From Vibrio nigripulchritudo ATCC 27043 (GTDB taxonomy: Bacteria; Pseudomonadota; Gammaproteobacteria; Enterobacterales; Vibrionaceae), in contig NZ_AFWJ01000322.1 in NCBI RefSeq assembly GCF_000222685.1, positions 29,230 to 93,229 of the forward strand: a DNA stretch of 64,000 nucleotides, written 5' to 3'. Shown here one piece after another: positions 43,113 to 51,955 of the stretch. The first letter of the stretch is position 1, and each line of letters begins with the position of its first letter. A model generated the notes under the pieces. It was not told the origin of the DNA and did no database searches. It was given only the letters and a program-made list of their open reading frames with translations. The position numbers were made by a program, and so were the translations under genes.

Positions 43113-43885
43113 GACTTTCGCTGATAAATCACAGTGTGGGAAAGGAACAGGTAGGAAAATCGTTCGTTTATTCGTATTTTGTATTCCAGTTCCTTCTCGT
43201 CAAGACATTGCCAGCCTTCATCAAAGTACCCGTTAATATCATCTACAGCTTCGCCTTCATTCTTAAGGTGCTTCTTATTCCATTGATAGGTGCACGAGAG
43301 AACAAGTGCGCCTCCCGGAGCGACTGCATCCTTCAATGCATTAACGATTTCGGCTGGTGATTCGCATTGGTCGAGCACATTTAAACAAACGACTAAATCA
43401 TGTTGTGATTCCAGAGTTTCCACCCCAAAGGGAAGATTTAATAGTTCAAAATCTACGTGGGCGCACTGGTTTGCAATGGGCGTGGTATCTACAGTCAATT
43501 TCCCTCTATTCGCTCCTCCTTTAATAAGGGGAAATGAATATTCACCTCCGTTGAGGAGAAATTTCTCTAAGTGAGATAACAATAGTTCTGAAGGCTCTAC
43601 CAAAGTAACCTGAGTAACAAATGGCATCCACTGAATAAGCTCGTAGCAGGTTCGCCCCATGGCAGGTCCTACTTCCAGCATAGAAATCGGTGAGATTCTC
43701 TCTTGTACTGCCTGGTGAATAAATTGAGTTACTTGCAAATGAAATTGGGATTCAGCAAACGTGACCGGGACATTTTTTGAGTCACTATCAAGCACTCCAT
43801 TTGGAACATTCCCTGAAAACACATCTAGCCATTGTTTTTCAAAATATGAAGCCAGCAATTCGTTCTTCAGATAAAAGTCTGACAC
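43109..43885 (-). CDS. SAM-dependent methyltransferase, class I
   Basis: The 258-residue protein has a Rossmann methyltransferase core. Motif I (MLEVGPAMGRTC) is near residue 67, the acidic ribose-binding strand (VTLVEPSE) follows, and motif IV is HDLVVCLNVLDQCESP. The closest overall feel is of methyltransferases acting on small molecules, like the C-terminal domain of OvoA, but the substrate is not predictable. The start is GTG at 43885 with AGGAG at ideal spacing. Confidence 0.82.
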   Translation of the reverse strand: MSDFYLKNELLASYFEKQWLDVFSGNVPNGVLDSDSKNVPVTFAESQFHLQVTQFIHQAVQERISPISMLEVGPAMGRTCYELIQWMPFVTQVTLVEPSELLLSHLEKFLLNGGEYSFPLIKGGANRGKLTVDTTPIANQCAHVDFELLNLPFGVETLESQHDLVVCLNVLDQCESPAEIVNALKDAVAPGGALVLSCTYQWNKKHLKNEGEAVDDINGYFDEGWQCLDEKELEYKIRINERFSYLFLSHTVIYQRKS

Positions 43886-43927
43886 ATTCTCTCCTGATTT
43901 AATGTGTAATTTTTAGCGCAGTCGAAT

Positions 43928-44323
43928 TTAACGGTCCGCTGGGTGGTTCACGCCATCATTGGTTACCACCTCACCAAGATCAAATGGGTTGACGCCTTCT
44001 AAGCACCCAACATTGAATCCGTATTCGTGAGGATTAGAGCGCCTTTGATGGTGGGTATAAATTCCGCAATTTGAGCAAAAGTAGTGCTTAGCGGTTTGAG
44101 TGTTGAATTGATAAAGCTTGAGTACGTCCTCACCTTTGAGGATCTTTATTCCATCCAAGTCCACTGATGCCACAATCGCCCCTTTACGGCGGCAGATAGA
44201 ACAGTCGCACCGCCTTGGGTTATCAATGCCATATGGTAGTGTAAGCTCCAGTACGACTGCTCCGCAGTGGCAGGTTGCTTTGTGTTTGGGAAGTATTTTG
44301 GTATTACCTACTTGCTTTATCAT
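43928..44323 (-). CDS. GFA/CENP-V family zinc protein
   Basis: The 131-residue protein has the cysteine pattern of the glutathione-dependent formaldehyde-activating enzyme family: CHCGAVVLEL near residue 18, CDCSICRRKG near residue 39 and YFCSNCGIYTHHQRR near residue 81. These bind zinc. Members are assigned as glutathione S-lyase-like, but most have no proven reaction. AAGGAGTC precedes the ATG. It sits 21 bases downstream of the SDR gene on the same strand, suggesting cotranscription. Confidence 0.88.
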   Translation of the reverse strand: MIKQVGNTKILPKHKATCHCGAVVLELTLPYGIDNPRRCDCSICRRKGAIVASVDLDGIKILKGEDVLKLYQFNTQTAKHYFCSNCGIYTHHQRRSNPHEYGFNVGCLEGVNPFDLGEVVTNDGVNHPADR

Positions 44324-44344
44324 CTCATGACTCCTTCCTTTGAG

Positions 44345-45082
44345 TTATTTTAGCGAGATTCCTCCATCGACCACCAACGTATGACCAACGATATAGCTCG
44401 ATTTATCAGATAGCAGGAAATCTATGGCGTCTGCGATTTCAGATATTCTGGCAAATCGTTGAATGGGCACTTGAGACAAAACATTGTCACGAAGTTGTTC
44501 ATCTTTCTTGGCTCGCTCTTCCCATCTCGGTGTCCAGGTAACACCTGGAGCAACAGCATTGATTCGAATACCTTTTTCGATGTTTTCTAACGCCAGAGAC
44601 TGTGTTAGCCCCTCAATCGCGTGTTTAGCTGCGCAGTACATAGTGGCATTTGGAGTAGGTCTTAGTCCATTTATTGAGCTTACATTAACCATGGTAGAGC
44701 CAGCAGACATCATTTTAATCTGATACCGAATATTCAGTGCTTGCGCCCAGAAATCGTTGTCTAGCGTAGACTTAAGATCTTCTATTTCTACCGAGCTGAA
44801 CTCTCCAAGAGATGCAATTGCAGGAGATGCATTGTTCACCGCGATGTCTATTTTTCCGTAGGTTTGGGCGATGTATTGATACCAATGATCTAAACCGCGT
44901 TCGTCAGTGATGTCTAAGCTTTGGTAATCAACATCCTTCAATTCCGGATGTTTCGAAACGGCACTATCCCAACTTGAACTGCTTCTGGAACAAGTTACCA
45001 CCTTGTAGCCCTTATTCACCCATCGGTTAACCATTTCCAGCCCAATGCCTTTGGAACCTCCTGTTATCAATGCAGTTTTCAT
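44345..45082 (-). CDS. Short-chain dehydrogenase/reductase
   Basis: The 245-residue SDR oxidoreductase has the NAD(P)-binding TGGSKGIG near residue 7, the structural NNAS, the catalytic Ser in VNVSSING and the YxxxK motif in MYCAAKHAIEG, so it should be active. I prefer the ATG at 45082, which opens with MKTALITGG, over one nine codons upstream. It lies upstream of the GFA gene in the same orientation. The substrate is unknown. Confidence 0.88.
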   Translation of the reverse strand: MKTALITGGSKGIGLEMVNRWVNKGYKVVTCSRSSSSWDSAVSKHPELKDVDYQSLDITDERGLDHWYQYIAQTYGKIDIAVNNASPAIASLGEFSSVEIEDLKSTLDNDFWAQALNIRYQIKMMSAGSTMVNVSSINGLRPTPNATMYCAAKHAIEGLTQSLALENIEKGIRINAVAPGVTWTPRWEERAKKDEQLRDNVLSQVPIQRFARISEIADAIDFLLSDKSSYIVGHTLVVDGGISLK

Positions 45083-45199
45083 AGGTGCGCCTATATTTTT
45101 TATAAACAACCATCAGCATATCAAGAACAAACGTATCGTCAATTTGCACCACTGGGTTGTGACTGTTCGATCTGTTTTTCTGGCTGTAAGGAATAGAAA

Positions 45200-45219
45200 A
45201 AGGTGGCATGAGCCACCTT
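45200..45219 (-). terminator. Terminator for the 122-aa gene
   Basis: A perfect 8-bp stem (AAGGTGGC / GCCACCTT) with a 4-base loop and a T-run on the minus strand. Confidence 0.85.
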
Positions 45220-45253
45220 CAGGGAGATTTAAAAAGCGAGAATATACGGCGAC

Positions 45254-45622
45254 TTAGTATCGTGCGTGCATTCCAAAATGGTGGGATAGGTTGTCGTCCA
45301 TGTTTCCGCCTTTCCACCCAGAGCCACCCAACAAGTTCAGGATATCTCTCGCGTTATAGTCCCGACCTTCAAAATAGTCATTCGCAATGTCTTGCCTGAT
45401 TGCAGCGACAGCATGTTTTGCTTTATCCGAGTCGAACTTGAGCGACGAGTACTCACAAAACAATGCTAAAGCTATTTGTTTTTGGCGTTTACACAACTCG
45501 ATACTGTTTGCTTCAACCTGACCAACGGTGTAGTAGTCGCGACTTCCATATCCTTTCATCAGTAACGGTGAAAGACGTTTTAACACCTTCTTGGTACGTC
45601 TTCTTTGTAAGTATCGAATCAT
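45254..45622 (-). CDS. Conserved hypothetical protein, 122 aa (possible DUF6559)
   Basis: The 122-residue basic protein has no signal or membrane segment. It begins with a run of Arg and Lys, then a Tyr-rich segment (KGYGSRDYYTVGQVE). The distinctive C-terminus contains LLGGSGWKGGN followed by a His-rich end. The pattern reminds me of the Vibrio-enriched DUF6559 group, but I cannot confirm this. Nothing shows a catalytic site. It has its own terminator downstream and probably its own promoter. Confidence 0.65.
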   Translation of the reverse strand: MIRYLQRRRTKKVLKRLSPLLMKGYGSRDYYTVGQVEANSIELCKRQKQIALALFCEYSSLKFDSDKAKHAVAAIRQDIANDYFEGRDYNARDILNLLGGSGWKGGNMDDNLSHHFGMHARY

Positions 45623-45726
45623 AGCTAACCCTCAATCAAAATCAGGGTGATTTTAACTTAGCTTCAATCTGATTTGTTAGCAGAAACAAGTAAGCGAGAG
45701 TAAGTTTCAAATACACCACGAGTTGC

Positions 45727-46442
45727 TTACATTAGTACGGTTGCGATCATCTTTATCGCCATAATCGTAAGTAATACTTTAATCGCGTAAATCCATTTCT
45801 CATTGTTTGTCGTTCGTCTTAACTGGGTGCCAATAAACGAACCCAAAACGGAGCAGATAACCATAACGGTCAATAAAGCTAAGTTTCCAGTCAGCGAAAA
45901 ACCAATGATCCCAAACACCAATATCTTGCTCAGATGACTGATGGTCATGAACAATGCGCTCGTCGCAATAATCTGGTTTTTATCTTCTAGATCTTTGGTA
46001 AGTACGCTCAATGCAAACGGTCCTGTTGCTCCAACAACCAATCCTAGACCTGACTGCAAAAAGCCAATAACGTAGTAGCTTTCGTATTGACCTATGAAGG
46101 TTGAAAATCGCTTACTCCAAATATTCAACAGGATATAAATTCCAATTGCCAAAGGAATGTATTCCGTTGGCATGCTAACGATCAGGAAGCCAAAAGCAAT
46201 CACGCCCAGTAACGAGCCAGCAATAAATTTGGGGAGAAAATCCCAGCGCACACTGCTCCAGGAAAAATACATTCGGGAAACATTGCTAGCTAACTGGGTT
46301 ACGCCGTGAACAGGAACAATAAGATGAGGCGCTAAAAATGCGGGAAGTATGGAAATCAGCAATAGCCCGCCGCCAAAACCGAAGACACCTGCAACTGCCG
46401 AGGTGAAAACGAAGCGATACCCAGTATGTAAGTAGTTTCCAC
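45727..46442 (-). pseudogene. TauE/SafE family membrane exporter with one-base frameshift near the start
   Basis: The intact frame from 46362 encodes 211 residues of a TauE/SafE-type permease but lacks the family N-terminus and starts at TTG without a ribosome-binding site. Upstream, a GTG at 46442 with AGGGAG at ideal spacing encodes VETTYILGIASF, then the frame breaks at a TTTT run (46406-46409). The downstream frame resumes with FTSAVAGVFGFGGG. Adding one T restores 238 residues, the normal length. This may be a sequencing error, a recent mutation or phase variation. The gene follows the HAD gene by 14 bases. Confidence 0.75.
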
Positions 46443-46456
46443 TGTGACTCCCTGTT

Positions 46457-47083
46457 TTATTCTTTTGGGTTTGCTTTTGTCAGTTGCTGTTTAACAAACT
46501 GGAGAGCCTCTCTGGCATTTCTATAGTGGTGGGATTGAATGCCTAACTCTCTGGCAACAAGGGGGTTATTTTCACTGTCATCAATAAATATGACTTGTTG
46601 AGCGATACATTCACTCAACTTCATGGCTTCAATGAAGTATTCGGCATCAGGTTTCGATACTCCAATTTCAAACGAATTAACTATGTGAGCAAAATAGGAG
46701 TCTAAATTCGCAGCCTGTAATTCATCTCTTAAGATTGATGTCGCATTGGTGGTTAGTACCAACTGGCATTCTGGAGCCGCATTTTTTATGTCGCGTAAGA
46801 AGGTTAGGTCAATTGTAGATTGAGCTTCTTTCCACGCTTTTATAAGTTCTTGGGCAATAATTTCGGAGTGGTTAGATGATAGCTTTCTAAACACACTTTC
46901 TTGCCAATTGTCGTGTGTAGTTTTTCCGGTTATCGCTGGAAATAGAAAATCATTGGAAAACGCAGTACTAAACAAAGTCCCCTGCTTAAGCCCAAGCTTT
47001 GATTCACTCTGACTTATGCCGGAACTGTCCCAATGTCTGATTACTCCATCAAAATCCAAGAAAATTGTATTAATCATCTTCAC
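46457..47083 (-). CDS. HAD-like hydrolase
   Basis: The 208-residue HAD hydrolase of the small-cap type has the nucleophile motif FLDFDGVIRH near residue 8, motif II TTNAT, the lysine motif GVSKPDAEYF and motif IV FIDDSENN. All four motifs are present, so it is probably an active phosphatase or dehalogenase-like enzyme. ATG codons lie at 47083 and two codons later. It lies immediately upstream of the TauE gene on the same strand and may be cotranscribed. Confidence 0.85.
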   Translation of the reverse strand: MKMINTIFLDFDGVIRHWDSSGISQSESKLGLKQGTLFSTAFSNDFLFPAITGKTTHDNWQESVFRKLSSNHSEIIAQELIKAWKEAQSTIDLTFLRDIKNAAPECQLVLTTNATSILRDELQAANLDSYFAHIVNSFEIGVSKPDAEYFIEAMKLSECIAQQVIFIDDSENNPLVARELGIQSHHYRNAREALQFVKQQLTKANPKE

Positions 47084-47235
47084 CCAGCCGATTTATGTTA
47101 TTGCCGCAAATAGGAAAAGCGCCTTGCACTCTTATACCCTATCCAAAGCGTTCAGAAAATCATCGGCTGGTATCGGTGTGCCCTCACTGACATTTCAATA
47201 CATTCGCAACAATTCTCTGCCTTAGTAAATGCTGA

Positions 47236-47700
47236 CTAAATGTCCCAACGGAAAAACGGTCGGTCGCCATCCATCCGTTCAATTTTAGCTCCCAAGTTGA
47301 GATAAAATTGGTGTGCTCTAGTGTTGATGGGGCTTGCCGTCCATGAAATGTGGGATACCCCTTGTTCTTGGGCTAGTCCTTTTAAGAAAGTCATTACTTT
47401 GCTGCCATGACCTTTTGAACGCTCTGTATTCAAAACCAATAAATCATCAAGCCAGACTGAAGGCAAACCACTAAATGAGGAGTATCGATAATGAAAAATC
47501 GCAAAACCGATCGGTTCATCACTCACTTCCAATATGATTGCATGAGCAAAAGGCTCTGAGTTAAAAAATGTTTTTTGAATTCTTTCAACTGAGGTGGTGA
47601 TTTCTCCTTCAAACCCTCTCATAGAGCGATCAAAATCGGCTTTTTTGTTTATTAGATCCAGGAGAATGGGAGCATCTTCAAATATCGCCTTTCTTACTTT
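47236..47700 (-). CDS. GNAT-family acetyltransferase (TTG start)
   Basis: The 154-residue protein opens LKVRKAIFEDAPILLDLI, typical of GNAT enzymes, and has the acetyl-CoA site LLVLNTERSKGHGSKVM and the tail NTRAHQFYLNLGAKIER. It resembles the diamine/aminoglycoside acetyltransferase-like group (SAT1-like SVWLDDLLV), though its acceptor is unknown. The TTG at 47700 has AAGGAAGG just upstream and matches family N-termini, whereas the ATG at 47736 lacks a ribosome-binding site and adds 12 unrelated residues. Confidence 0.85.
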   Translation of the reverse strand, partial: KVRKAIFEDAPILLDLINKKADFDRSMRGFEGEITTSVERIQKTFFNSEPFAHAIILEVSDEPIGFAIFHYRYSSFSGLPSVWLDDLLVLNTERSKGHGSKVMTFLKGLAQEQGVSHISWTASPINTRAHQFYLNLGAKIERMDGDRPFFRWDI

Positions 47701-47786
47701 CAAATTTCCTTCCTTTGGATTATATGCAATCTGCAAAGTAACGCTTTCATTTCAATAATATAAATCAGAGAGTTATTTTAGAAAAA

Positions 47787-47806
47787 AGAGCGAAATAGCT
47801 CGCTCT
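47787..47806 (-). terminator. Terminator for small secreted protein gene
   Basis: A perfect 7-bp stem (AGAGCGA / TCGCTCT) with a 6-base loop and a T6 run on the minus strand. Confidence 0.8.
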
Positions 47807-47826
47807 CTAGTGGTAACTTCAAGATA

Positions 47827-48168
47827 TCACTCGTTCAGAAGTATAGAAATTTGCGTTGCAGAACCTAAAACACGACTGCTATTTACATATACTCTAAGGC
47901 TTTGATTGTTTGCTTTCGCAGCAAGAGCAATGGACACCATTCCAGAATACGCTGGATGGTTGTTTTTTAAATAAAGATAAGAACGCCCATTGCAGGAATT
48001 GTCTTTCAGTTTGATAACTAGTGAATTTGCGTGAGCATTACCGTCATCACGATCTGCTTGAATCATAACTTGCTGTAGCTCTTGCAATCCACAATCTATG
48101 AATGCAGCATTTGCAACATTAGAAAAAATGGATGCCATAATCAGCGCAACTGAAAACAGGTATTTCAT
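47827..48168 (-). CDS. Small secreted protein, 113 aa
   Basis: The 113-residue exported protein has a clear signal peptide (MKYLFSVALIMASIFSNVANA). The mature part is about 92 residues with two cysteines (FIDCGLQ and NSCNGRS), probably a disulfide, and beta-strand-rich sequence such as SLRVYVNSSRVLG and TQISILL. The layout is similar to the secreted protein at 55992-56318 and to what I recall as the DUF5992 group of marine gammaproteobacteria. Function is unknown. It has its own terminator. Confidence 0.7.
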   Translation of the reverse strand: MKYLFSVALIMASIFSNVANAAFIDCGLQELQQVMIQADRDDGNAHANSLVIKLKDNSCNGRSYLYLKNNHPAYSGMVSIALAAKANNQSLRVYVNSSRVLGSATQISILLNE

Positions 48169-48203
48169 TTCTACTTTCCTTGTTTTTATAGATAGAAAAA
48201 GCT

Positions 48204-48539
48204 CTAAGCTTTCTTTACAAAGTGAGCCGTAATCATCATCTCACCAGCACCGTCGACTTTGCAGTCCAGTTGATGGTCCTTACCATCGACAATTCGGCGA
48301 ACTAGCGCTTTGGTACCAATCTTGAGTACCTGAGAACTGCCTTTGACTTTCAGATCTTTGATCATCGTGACTTTATCGCCTTCTTGCAGCAAGGCTCCGT
48401 TTGCGTCTTTTACGGTGATGGATTCTTCAGCAAGAAGCTCGTCAGGATTCCACTCGTGGAAGCACTCTGGGCAAACCAAGTTACTTTGATCTTGGTAGAC
48501 ATATTCGGACGTGCAGCTAGGGCAAGGAGGAAAAGACAT
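48204..48539 (-). CDS. yjdM: YjdM/PhnA family zinc-ribbon protein
   Basis: The 111-residue protein has an N-terminal zinc ribbon (CPSCTSEYVY, then VCPECFHEW) and a C-terminal beta-barrel PhnA domain (VKDANGALLQEGDKVTMIKDLKVKGSS). Despite the historic PhnA name, it is not proven to act on phosphonates. The start and length match E. coli YjdM. It is independent of the tdh operon. Confidence 0.92.
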   Translation of the reverse strand: MSFPPCPSCTSEYVYQDQSNLVCPECFHEWNPDELLAEESITVKDANGALLQEGDKVTMIKDLKVKGSSQVLKIGTKALVRRIVDGKDHQLDCKVDGAGEMMITAHFVKKA

Positions 48540-48631
48540 GGGGTATTACTTCCTAAAATTAACTTTGATTGTATGGTATTAAACATGGCGCAAGGTTGCG
48601 AGTACTATTGCGAATATAAAATCACAGGCAT

Positions 48632-48661
48632 AAAAAATGGCAGCCGAAGCTGCCATTTTTT
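48632..48661. terminator. Terminator after tdh
   Basis: A perfect 13-bp stem (AAAAAATGGCAGC / GCTGCCATTTTTT) with the tetraloop CGAA. It is fully bidirectional. Confidence 0.95.
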
Positions 48662-48675
48662 ACGAATCTAACCAG

Positions 48676-49707
48676 TTATTCCCAATCAAGAATGACCTTA
48701 CCAGATTGCCCGCTTCGCATGATATCGAAGCCTTTCTGGAAGTCATCAATATTGTAGTGGTGGGTAATGATTGGTGTGAGGTCTAAACCAGATTGAATCA
48801 GGCTCGCCATCTTGTACCAGGTTTCGAACATTTCACGTCCGTAAATGCCTTTAATCACCAAACCTTTGAAGATAACCTGATTCCAGTCGATCGCCATATT
48901 GGACGGTGGAATACCCAGAAGTGCAATTCGACCGCCGTGGTTCATGGTTTCTAGCATGGTACTGAATGCGACTTGAACGCCAGACATTTCAAGACCAACA
49001 TCGAAGCCTTCAGTCATGCCAAGCTCAGCCATCACGTCTTCCAGCTTTTCTTCCGCGACATTCACTGCACGAGTCACGCCCATTTTACGTGCCAAATCCA
49101 AACGGTATTCGTTGATGTCTGTAATCACAACGTGACGCGCACCAACGTGTTTTGCAACCGCTGCCGCCATAATGCCGATAGGGCCAGCACCTGTGATCAA
49201 TACATCTTCACCGACCAAGTCGAAGGACAAAGCGGTATGAACCGCGTTACCAAACGGGTCGAAGACTGCAGCCAGATCATCAGAAATTTCATCAGGAATC
49301 TTAAACGCATTAAACGCAGGCAGAACAAGGTATTCAGCAAAACTACCCGTACGGTTAACCCCAACACCTTCTGTGTTGCGGCACAAATGGGTACGCCCAC
49401 CACGACAGTTTCGACAATGCCCACAGGTAATATGACCTTCACCAGACACTCGGTCTCCAATCTCGAAGCCACGTACTTCCTGACCGATCTCAACAACTTC
49501 ACCTACGTATTCGTGCCCCACAACCATAGGTACTGGAATCGTTTTTTGCGACCACTCATCCCAGTTGTAGATGTGTACGTCAGTACCACAAATCGAGGAT
49601 TTCTTGATTTTGATTAGAATGTCATTGTGACCGATTTCAGGCTTTTCTACCTCGGTCATCCAAATACCTTCTTCTGGCTTTAGCTTCGCTAGTGCTTTAA
49701 TTTTCAT
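48676..49707 (-). CDS. tdh: L-threonine 3-dehydrogenase
   Basis: Tdh oxidises threonine to 2-amino-3-ketobutyrate with NAD. The 343-residue medium-chain zinc dehydrogenase has catalytic zinc ligands C40 and H65/E66 ([20 protein letters not shown]). It also has the structural zinc cluster [15 protein letters not shown] and the Rossmann motif [12 protein letters not shown]. Its ATG overlaps the kbl stop (TAATG), so it is translationally coupled to kbl and the two form the threonine-to-glycine pathway. A strong terminator follows. Confidence 0.97.
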   Translation of the reverse strand: MKIKALAKLKPEEGIWMTEVEKPEIGHNDILIKIKKSSICGTDVHIYNWDEWSQKTIPVPMVVGHEYVGEVVEIGQEVRGFEIGDRVSGEGHITCGHCRNCRGGRTHLCRNTEGVGVNRTGSFAEYLVLPAFNAFKIPDEISDDLAAVFDPFGNAVHTALSFDLVGEDVLITGAGPIGIMAAAVAKHVGARHVVITDINEYRLDLARKMGVTRAVNVAEEKLEDVMAELGMTEGFDVGLEMSGVQVAFSTMLETMNHGGRIALLGIPPSNMAIDWNQVIFKGLVIKGIYGREMFETWYKMASLIQSGLDLTPIITHHYNIDDFQKGFDIMRSGQSGKVILDWE

Positions 49708-50903
49708 TATTTGATGATCCCCATATCACGACCTACTTCGATAAACGCATCAATAGCTTTGTCTAGCTGCTCTTTAGAGTGTGCTGCCGACATTTGAGTA
49801 CGGATTCGAGCTTGCCCTTTTGGAACCACAGGGAATGAGAAGCCAACAACATAGATGCCTTTGGCAAGCGCACGTTCAGCGAACTCTGCCGCCACTTTTG
49901 CGTCACCTAGCATAATTGGGATAATCGCGTGATCAGCTCCGGCTAAGGTAAATCCAGCTTCGGTCATGCGTGCGCGGAAGTGTTCTGCATTTTCCCAAAG
50001 GCGAGTACGTAGATCACCACTTTCGGCTAATAGGTCAAGAACACGGATAGATGCTGACACAATGGCAGGTGCAACGGAGTTCGAGAACAAGTAAGGACGA
50101 GAACGCTGACGTAGCCAGTCGATCACTTCTTTCTTACCGGACGTATAGCCACCAGACGCACCACCCATGGCTTTGCCAAGCGTACCAGTGATGATATCGA
50201 TACGGTCGATCACGTTGTGATATTCATGCGTACCGGCACCGTTTTCACCCATGAATCCTACTGCGTGAGAATCGTCTACCATCACTAGCGCATCGTACTT
50301 TTCAGCCAGGTCACAGATTGCAGGTAGGTTTGCAACAACGCCATCCATTGAGAACACACCGTCTGTCACAATAAGTGTATGACGAGCACCCGCTTCTTTC
50401 GCAGCGATCAGTTGTTGCTCTAGCTCTTCCATATTGTTGTTCGCATAACGGAAGCGCATAGCTTTACATAAACGAACACCGTCGATGATAGAGGCGTGGT
50501 TTAGTGCATCGGAAATGATCGCATCTTCTTTGCCAAGAATGGTTTCAAATAAACCGGCGTTTGCGTCGAAACAAGAGGTGTAAAGAATCGTATCTTCTTT
50601 GCCTAGAAACGTGGAAAGCTTCTGCTCCAGTACTTTGTGGGAATCTTGGGTACCACAAATAAAGCGAACCGACGCCATACCGAAACCATGCTGATCCATT
50701 CCTTCTTTCGCTGATTCAATCAGGTCAGGATGGTTAGCTAAGCCAAGGTAGTTATTCGCGCAGAAGTTTAATACTTCTTCGCCTGTAGAGATGGATACTG
50801 CTGCTTTTTGAGCAGAAGTGATGATGCGTTCAGACTTGTACAACCCTTCGTTTTTTACTTCTTCGATTTGGGTTTGTATGTGCTGGTAAAATGCAGAAGA
50901 CAT
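49707..50903 (-). CDS. kbl: 2-Amino-3-ketobutyrate coenzyme A ligase (glycine C-acetyltransferase)
   Basis: Kbl splits 2-amino-3-ketobutyrate with CoA into glycine and acetyl-CoA. The 398-residue PLP enzyme has K244 in the conserved [15 protein letters not shown], the same position as in E. coli, with [13 protein letters not shown] upstream for cofactor binding. It heads the kbl-tdh operon. A LysR gene lies divergently 140 bp upstream and may or may not regulate it. Confidence 0.97.
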   Translation of the reverse strand: MSSAFYQHIQTQIEEVKNEGLYKSERIITSAQKAAVSISTGEEVLNFCANNYLGLANHPDLIESAKEGMDQHGFGMASVRFICGTQDSHKVLEQKLSTFLGKEDTILYTSCFDANAGLFETILGKEDAIISDALNHASIIDGVRLCKAMRFRYANNNMEELEQQLIAAKEAGARHTLIVTDGVFSMDGVVANLPAICDLAEKYDALVMVDDSHAVGFMGENGAGTHEYHNVIDRIDIITGTLGKAMGGASGGYTSGKKEVIDWLRQRSRPYLFSNSVAPAIVSASIRVLDLLAESGDLRTRLWENAEHFRARMTEAGFTLAGADHAIIPIMLGDAKVAAEFAERALAKGIYVVGFSFPVVPKGQARIRTQMSAAHSKEQLDKAIDAFIEVGRDMGIIK

Positions 50904-51043
50904 GTTCTCATTCCTTCTTCGTTATTGTTGTTCCGCTTTGCTGCGGATTCTTTTTATTTTAAATGAACTCATTAACGACTATTATCCCTCACAATGGAAA
51001 ACCATTCGTGAATCACAGGCACAAATAAAGGAACACTTGCTTA

Positions 51044-51952
51044 ATGCTTAACCAAAAGCTTATTGCCCTGCTCCCCGATCTCGCTGCTTTTATTTTAGTT
51101 GTAGATGAAGGCAGTTTTACCGCGGCGGCGAAAAAATTGAATGTGACGCCTTCAGCACTCAGTAAGTTGATCACTCGCCTGGAACATGCGCTTTCGGTGA
51201 AGCTTTTTGAAAGAACGACGCGCTCTCTGGCTATTACCGAATCAGGAAAGAAGGTGTACGAGCAAAGCGTTGCCATGGTAAACGCTGCGCAGCAAGCTAT
51301 CGCCATATCAGAAGCAGACCACACCGAACTTGCAGGGAGCATTACAGTTGCAGCACCGGAAGCGTATTTGAATTCGGTTTTACAACCCCATATCCTACCG
51401 TTTCTGGAACATTACCCCGACATCCAGCTTAAACTTCGCGCCGTGGATGGCGACATCGATTTGAATCAAAACATTGATATCGCATTTCGACTAACGGACA
51501 AACCTCATGAAAATCAGGTTCTGAAAGAGATTCGAAAAACCAACCTCGTCTTGTGTGCGAGCCCTGCCTACCTGACCGAGAAAGGGACACCCAATCATCC
51601 AACTCAGCTTGAAAAACACGATTGCCTGTATTTAGCCGAAACCCCGAACGATCACATTTGGGATTTTCTAAAAGACGATGAGTTTTTTACGGTGGCTGTG
51701 TCTGGTCGGTATGCAGTCAACCATTCGCAAATGCGACTGGCCGGGGTGAAAAGTGGTTTGGGGATAGGGATCTTCCATGACTTTGTGGTAAAAGAAGCCT
51801 TACGTGATGGCAGTGTGGTAGAGGTGCTTTCAGACTGGACGCTTAAAAGTAACTACCACGGAGCCGTTGCCATGCAATACGCGCAAACTAAGTACATGCC
51901 CGCAAGGCTCCGCGTGTTTATCGATTACATCGTAGAAAAGCTTGCCGAGTAA
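51044..51952 (+). CDS. LysR-type transcriptional regulator
   Basis: The 302-residue LysR regulator has an N-terminal winged helix-turn-helix (FTAAAKKLNVTPSALSKLITRLEHAL, residues about 25-50) and a C-terminal effector-binding domain of the CrgA-like subgroup (RAVDGDIDLNQNIDIAFRL, LCASPAYL). It is divergent from kbl, a common arrangement for regulators of the neighbouring operon. However, the known threonine regulators are of other types, so the target is uncertain. It is convergent with the MATE gene, ending 3 bases before it. Confidence 0.9.
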   Translation: MLNQKLIALLPDLAAFILVVDEGSFTAAAKKLNVTPSALSKLITRLEHALSVKLFERTTRSLAITESGKKVYEQSVAMVNAAQQAIAISEADHTELAGSITVAAPEAYLNSVLQPHILPFLEHYPDIQLKLRAVDGDIDLNQNIDIAFRLTDKPHENQVLKEIRKTNLVLCASPAYLTEKGTPNHPTQLEKHDCLYLAETPNDHIWDFLKDDEFFTVAVSGRYAVNHSQMRLAGVKSGLGIGIFHDFVVKEALRDGSVVEVLSDWTLKSNYHGAVAMQYAQTKYMPARLRVFIDYIVEKLAE

Positions 51953-51955
51953 TAG

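Noticed and set aside
48973-49617. Long plus-strand ORF (214 codons) antisense to tdh
   Set aside because: It is the mirror frame of a highly conserved gene; its His/Thr/Asn-rich composition is typical of antisense shadows.
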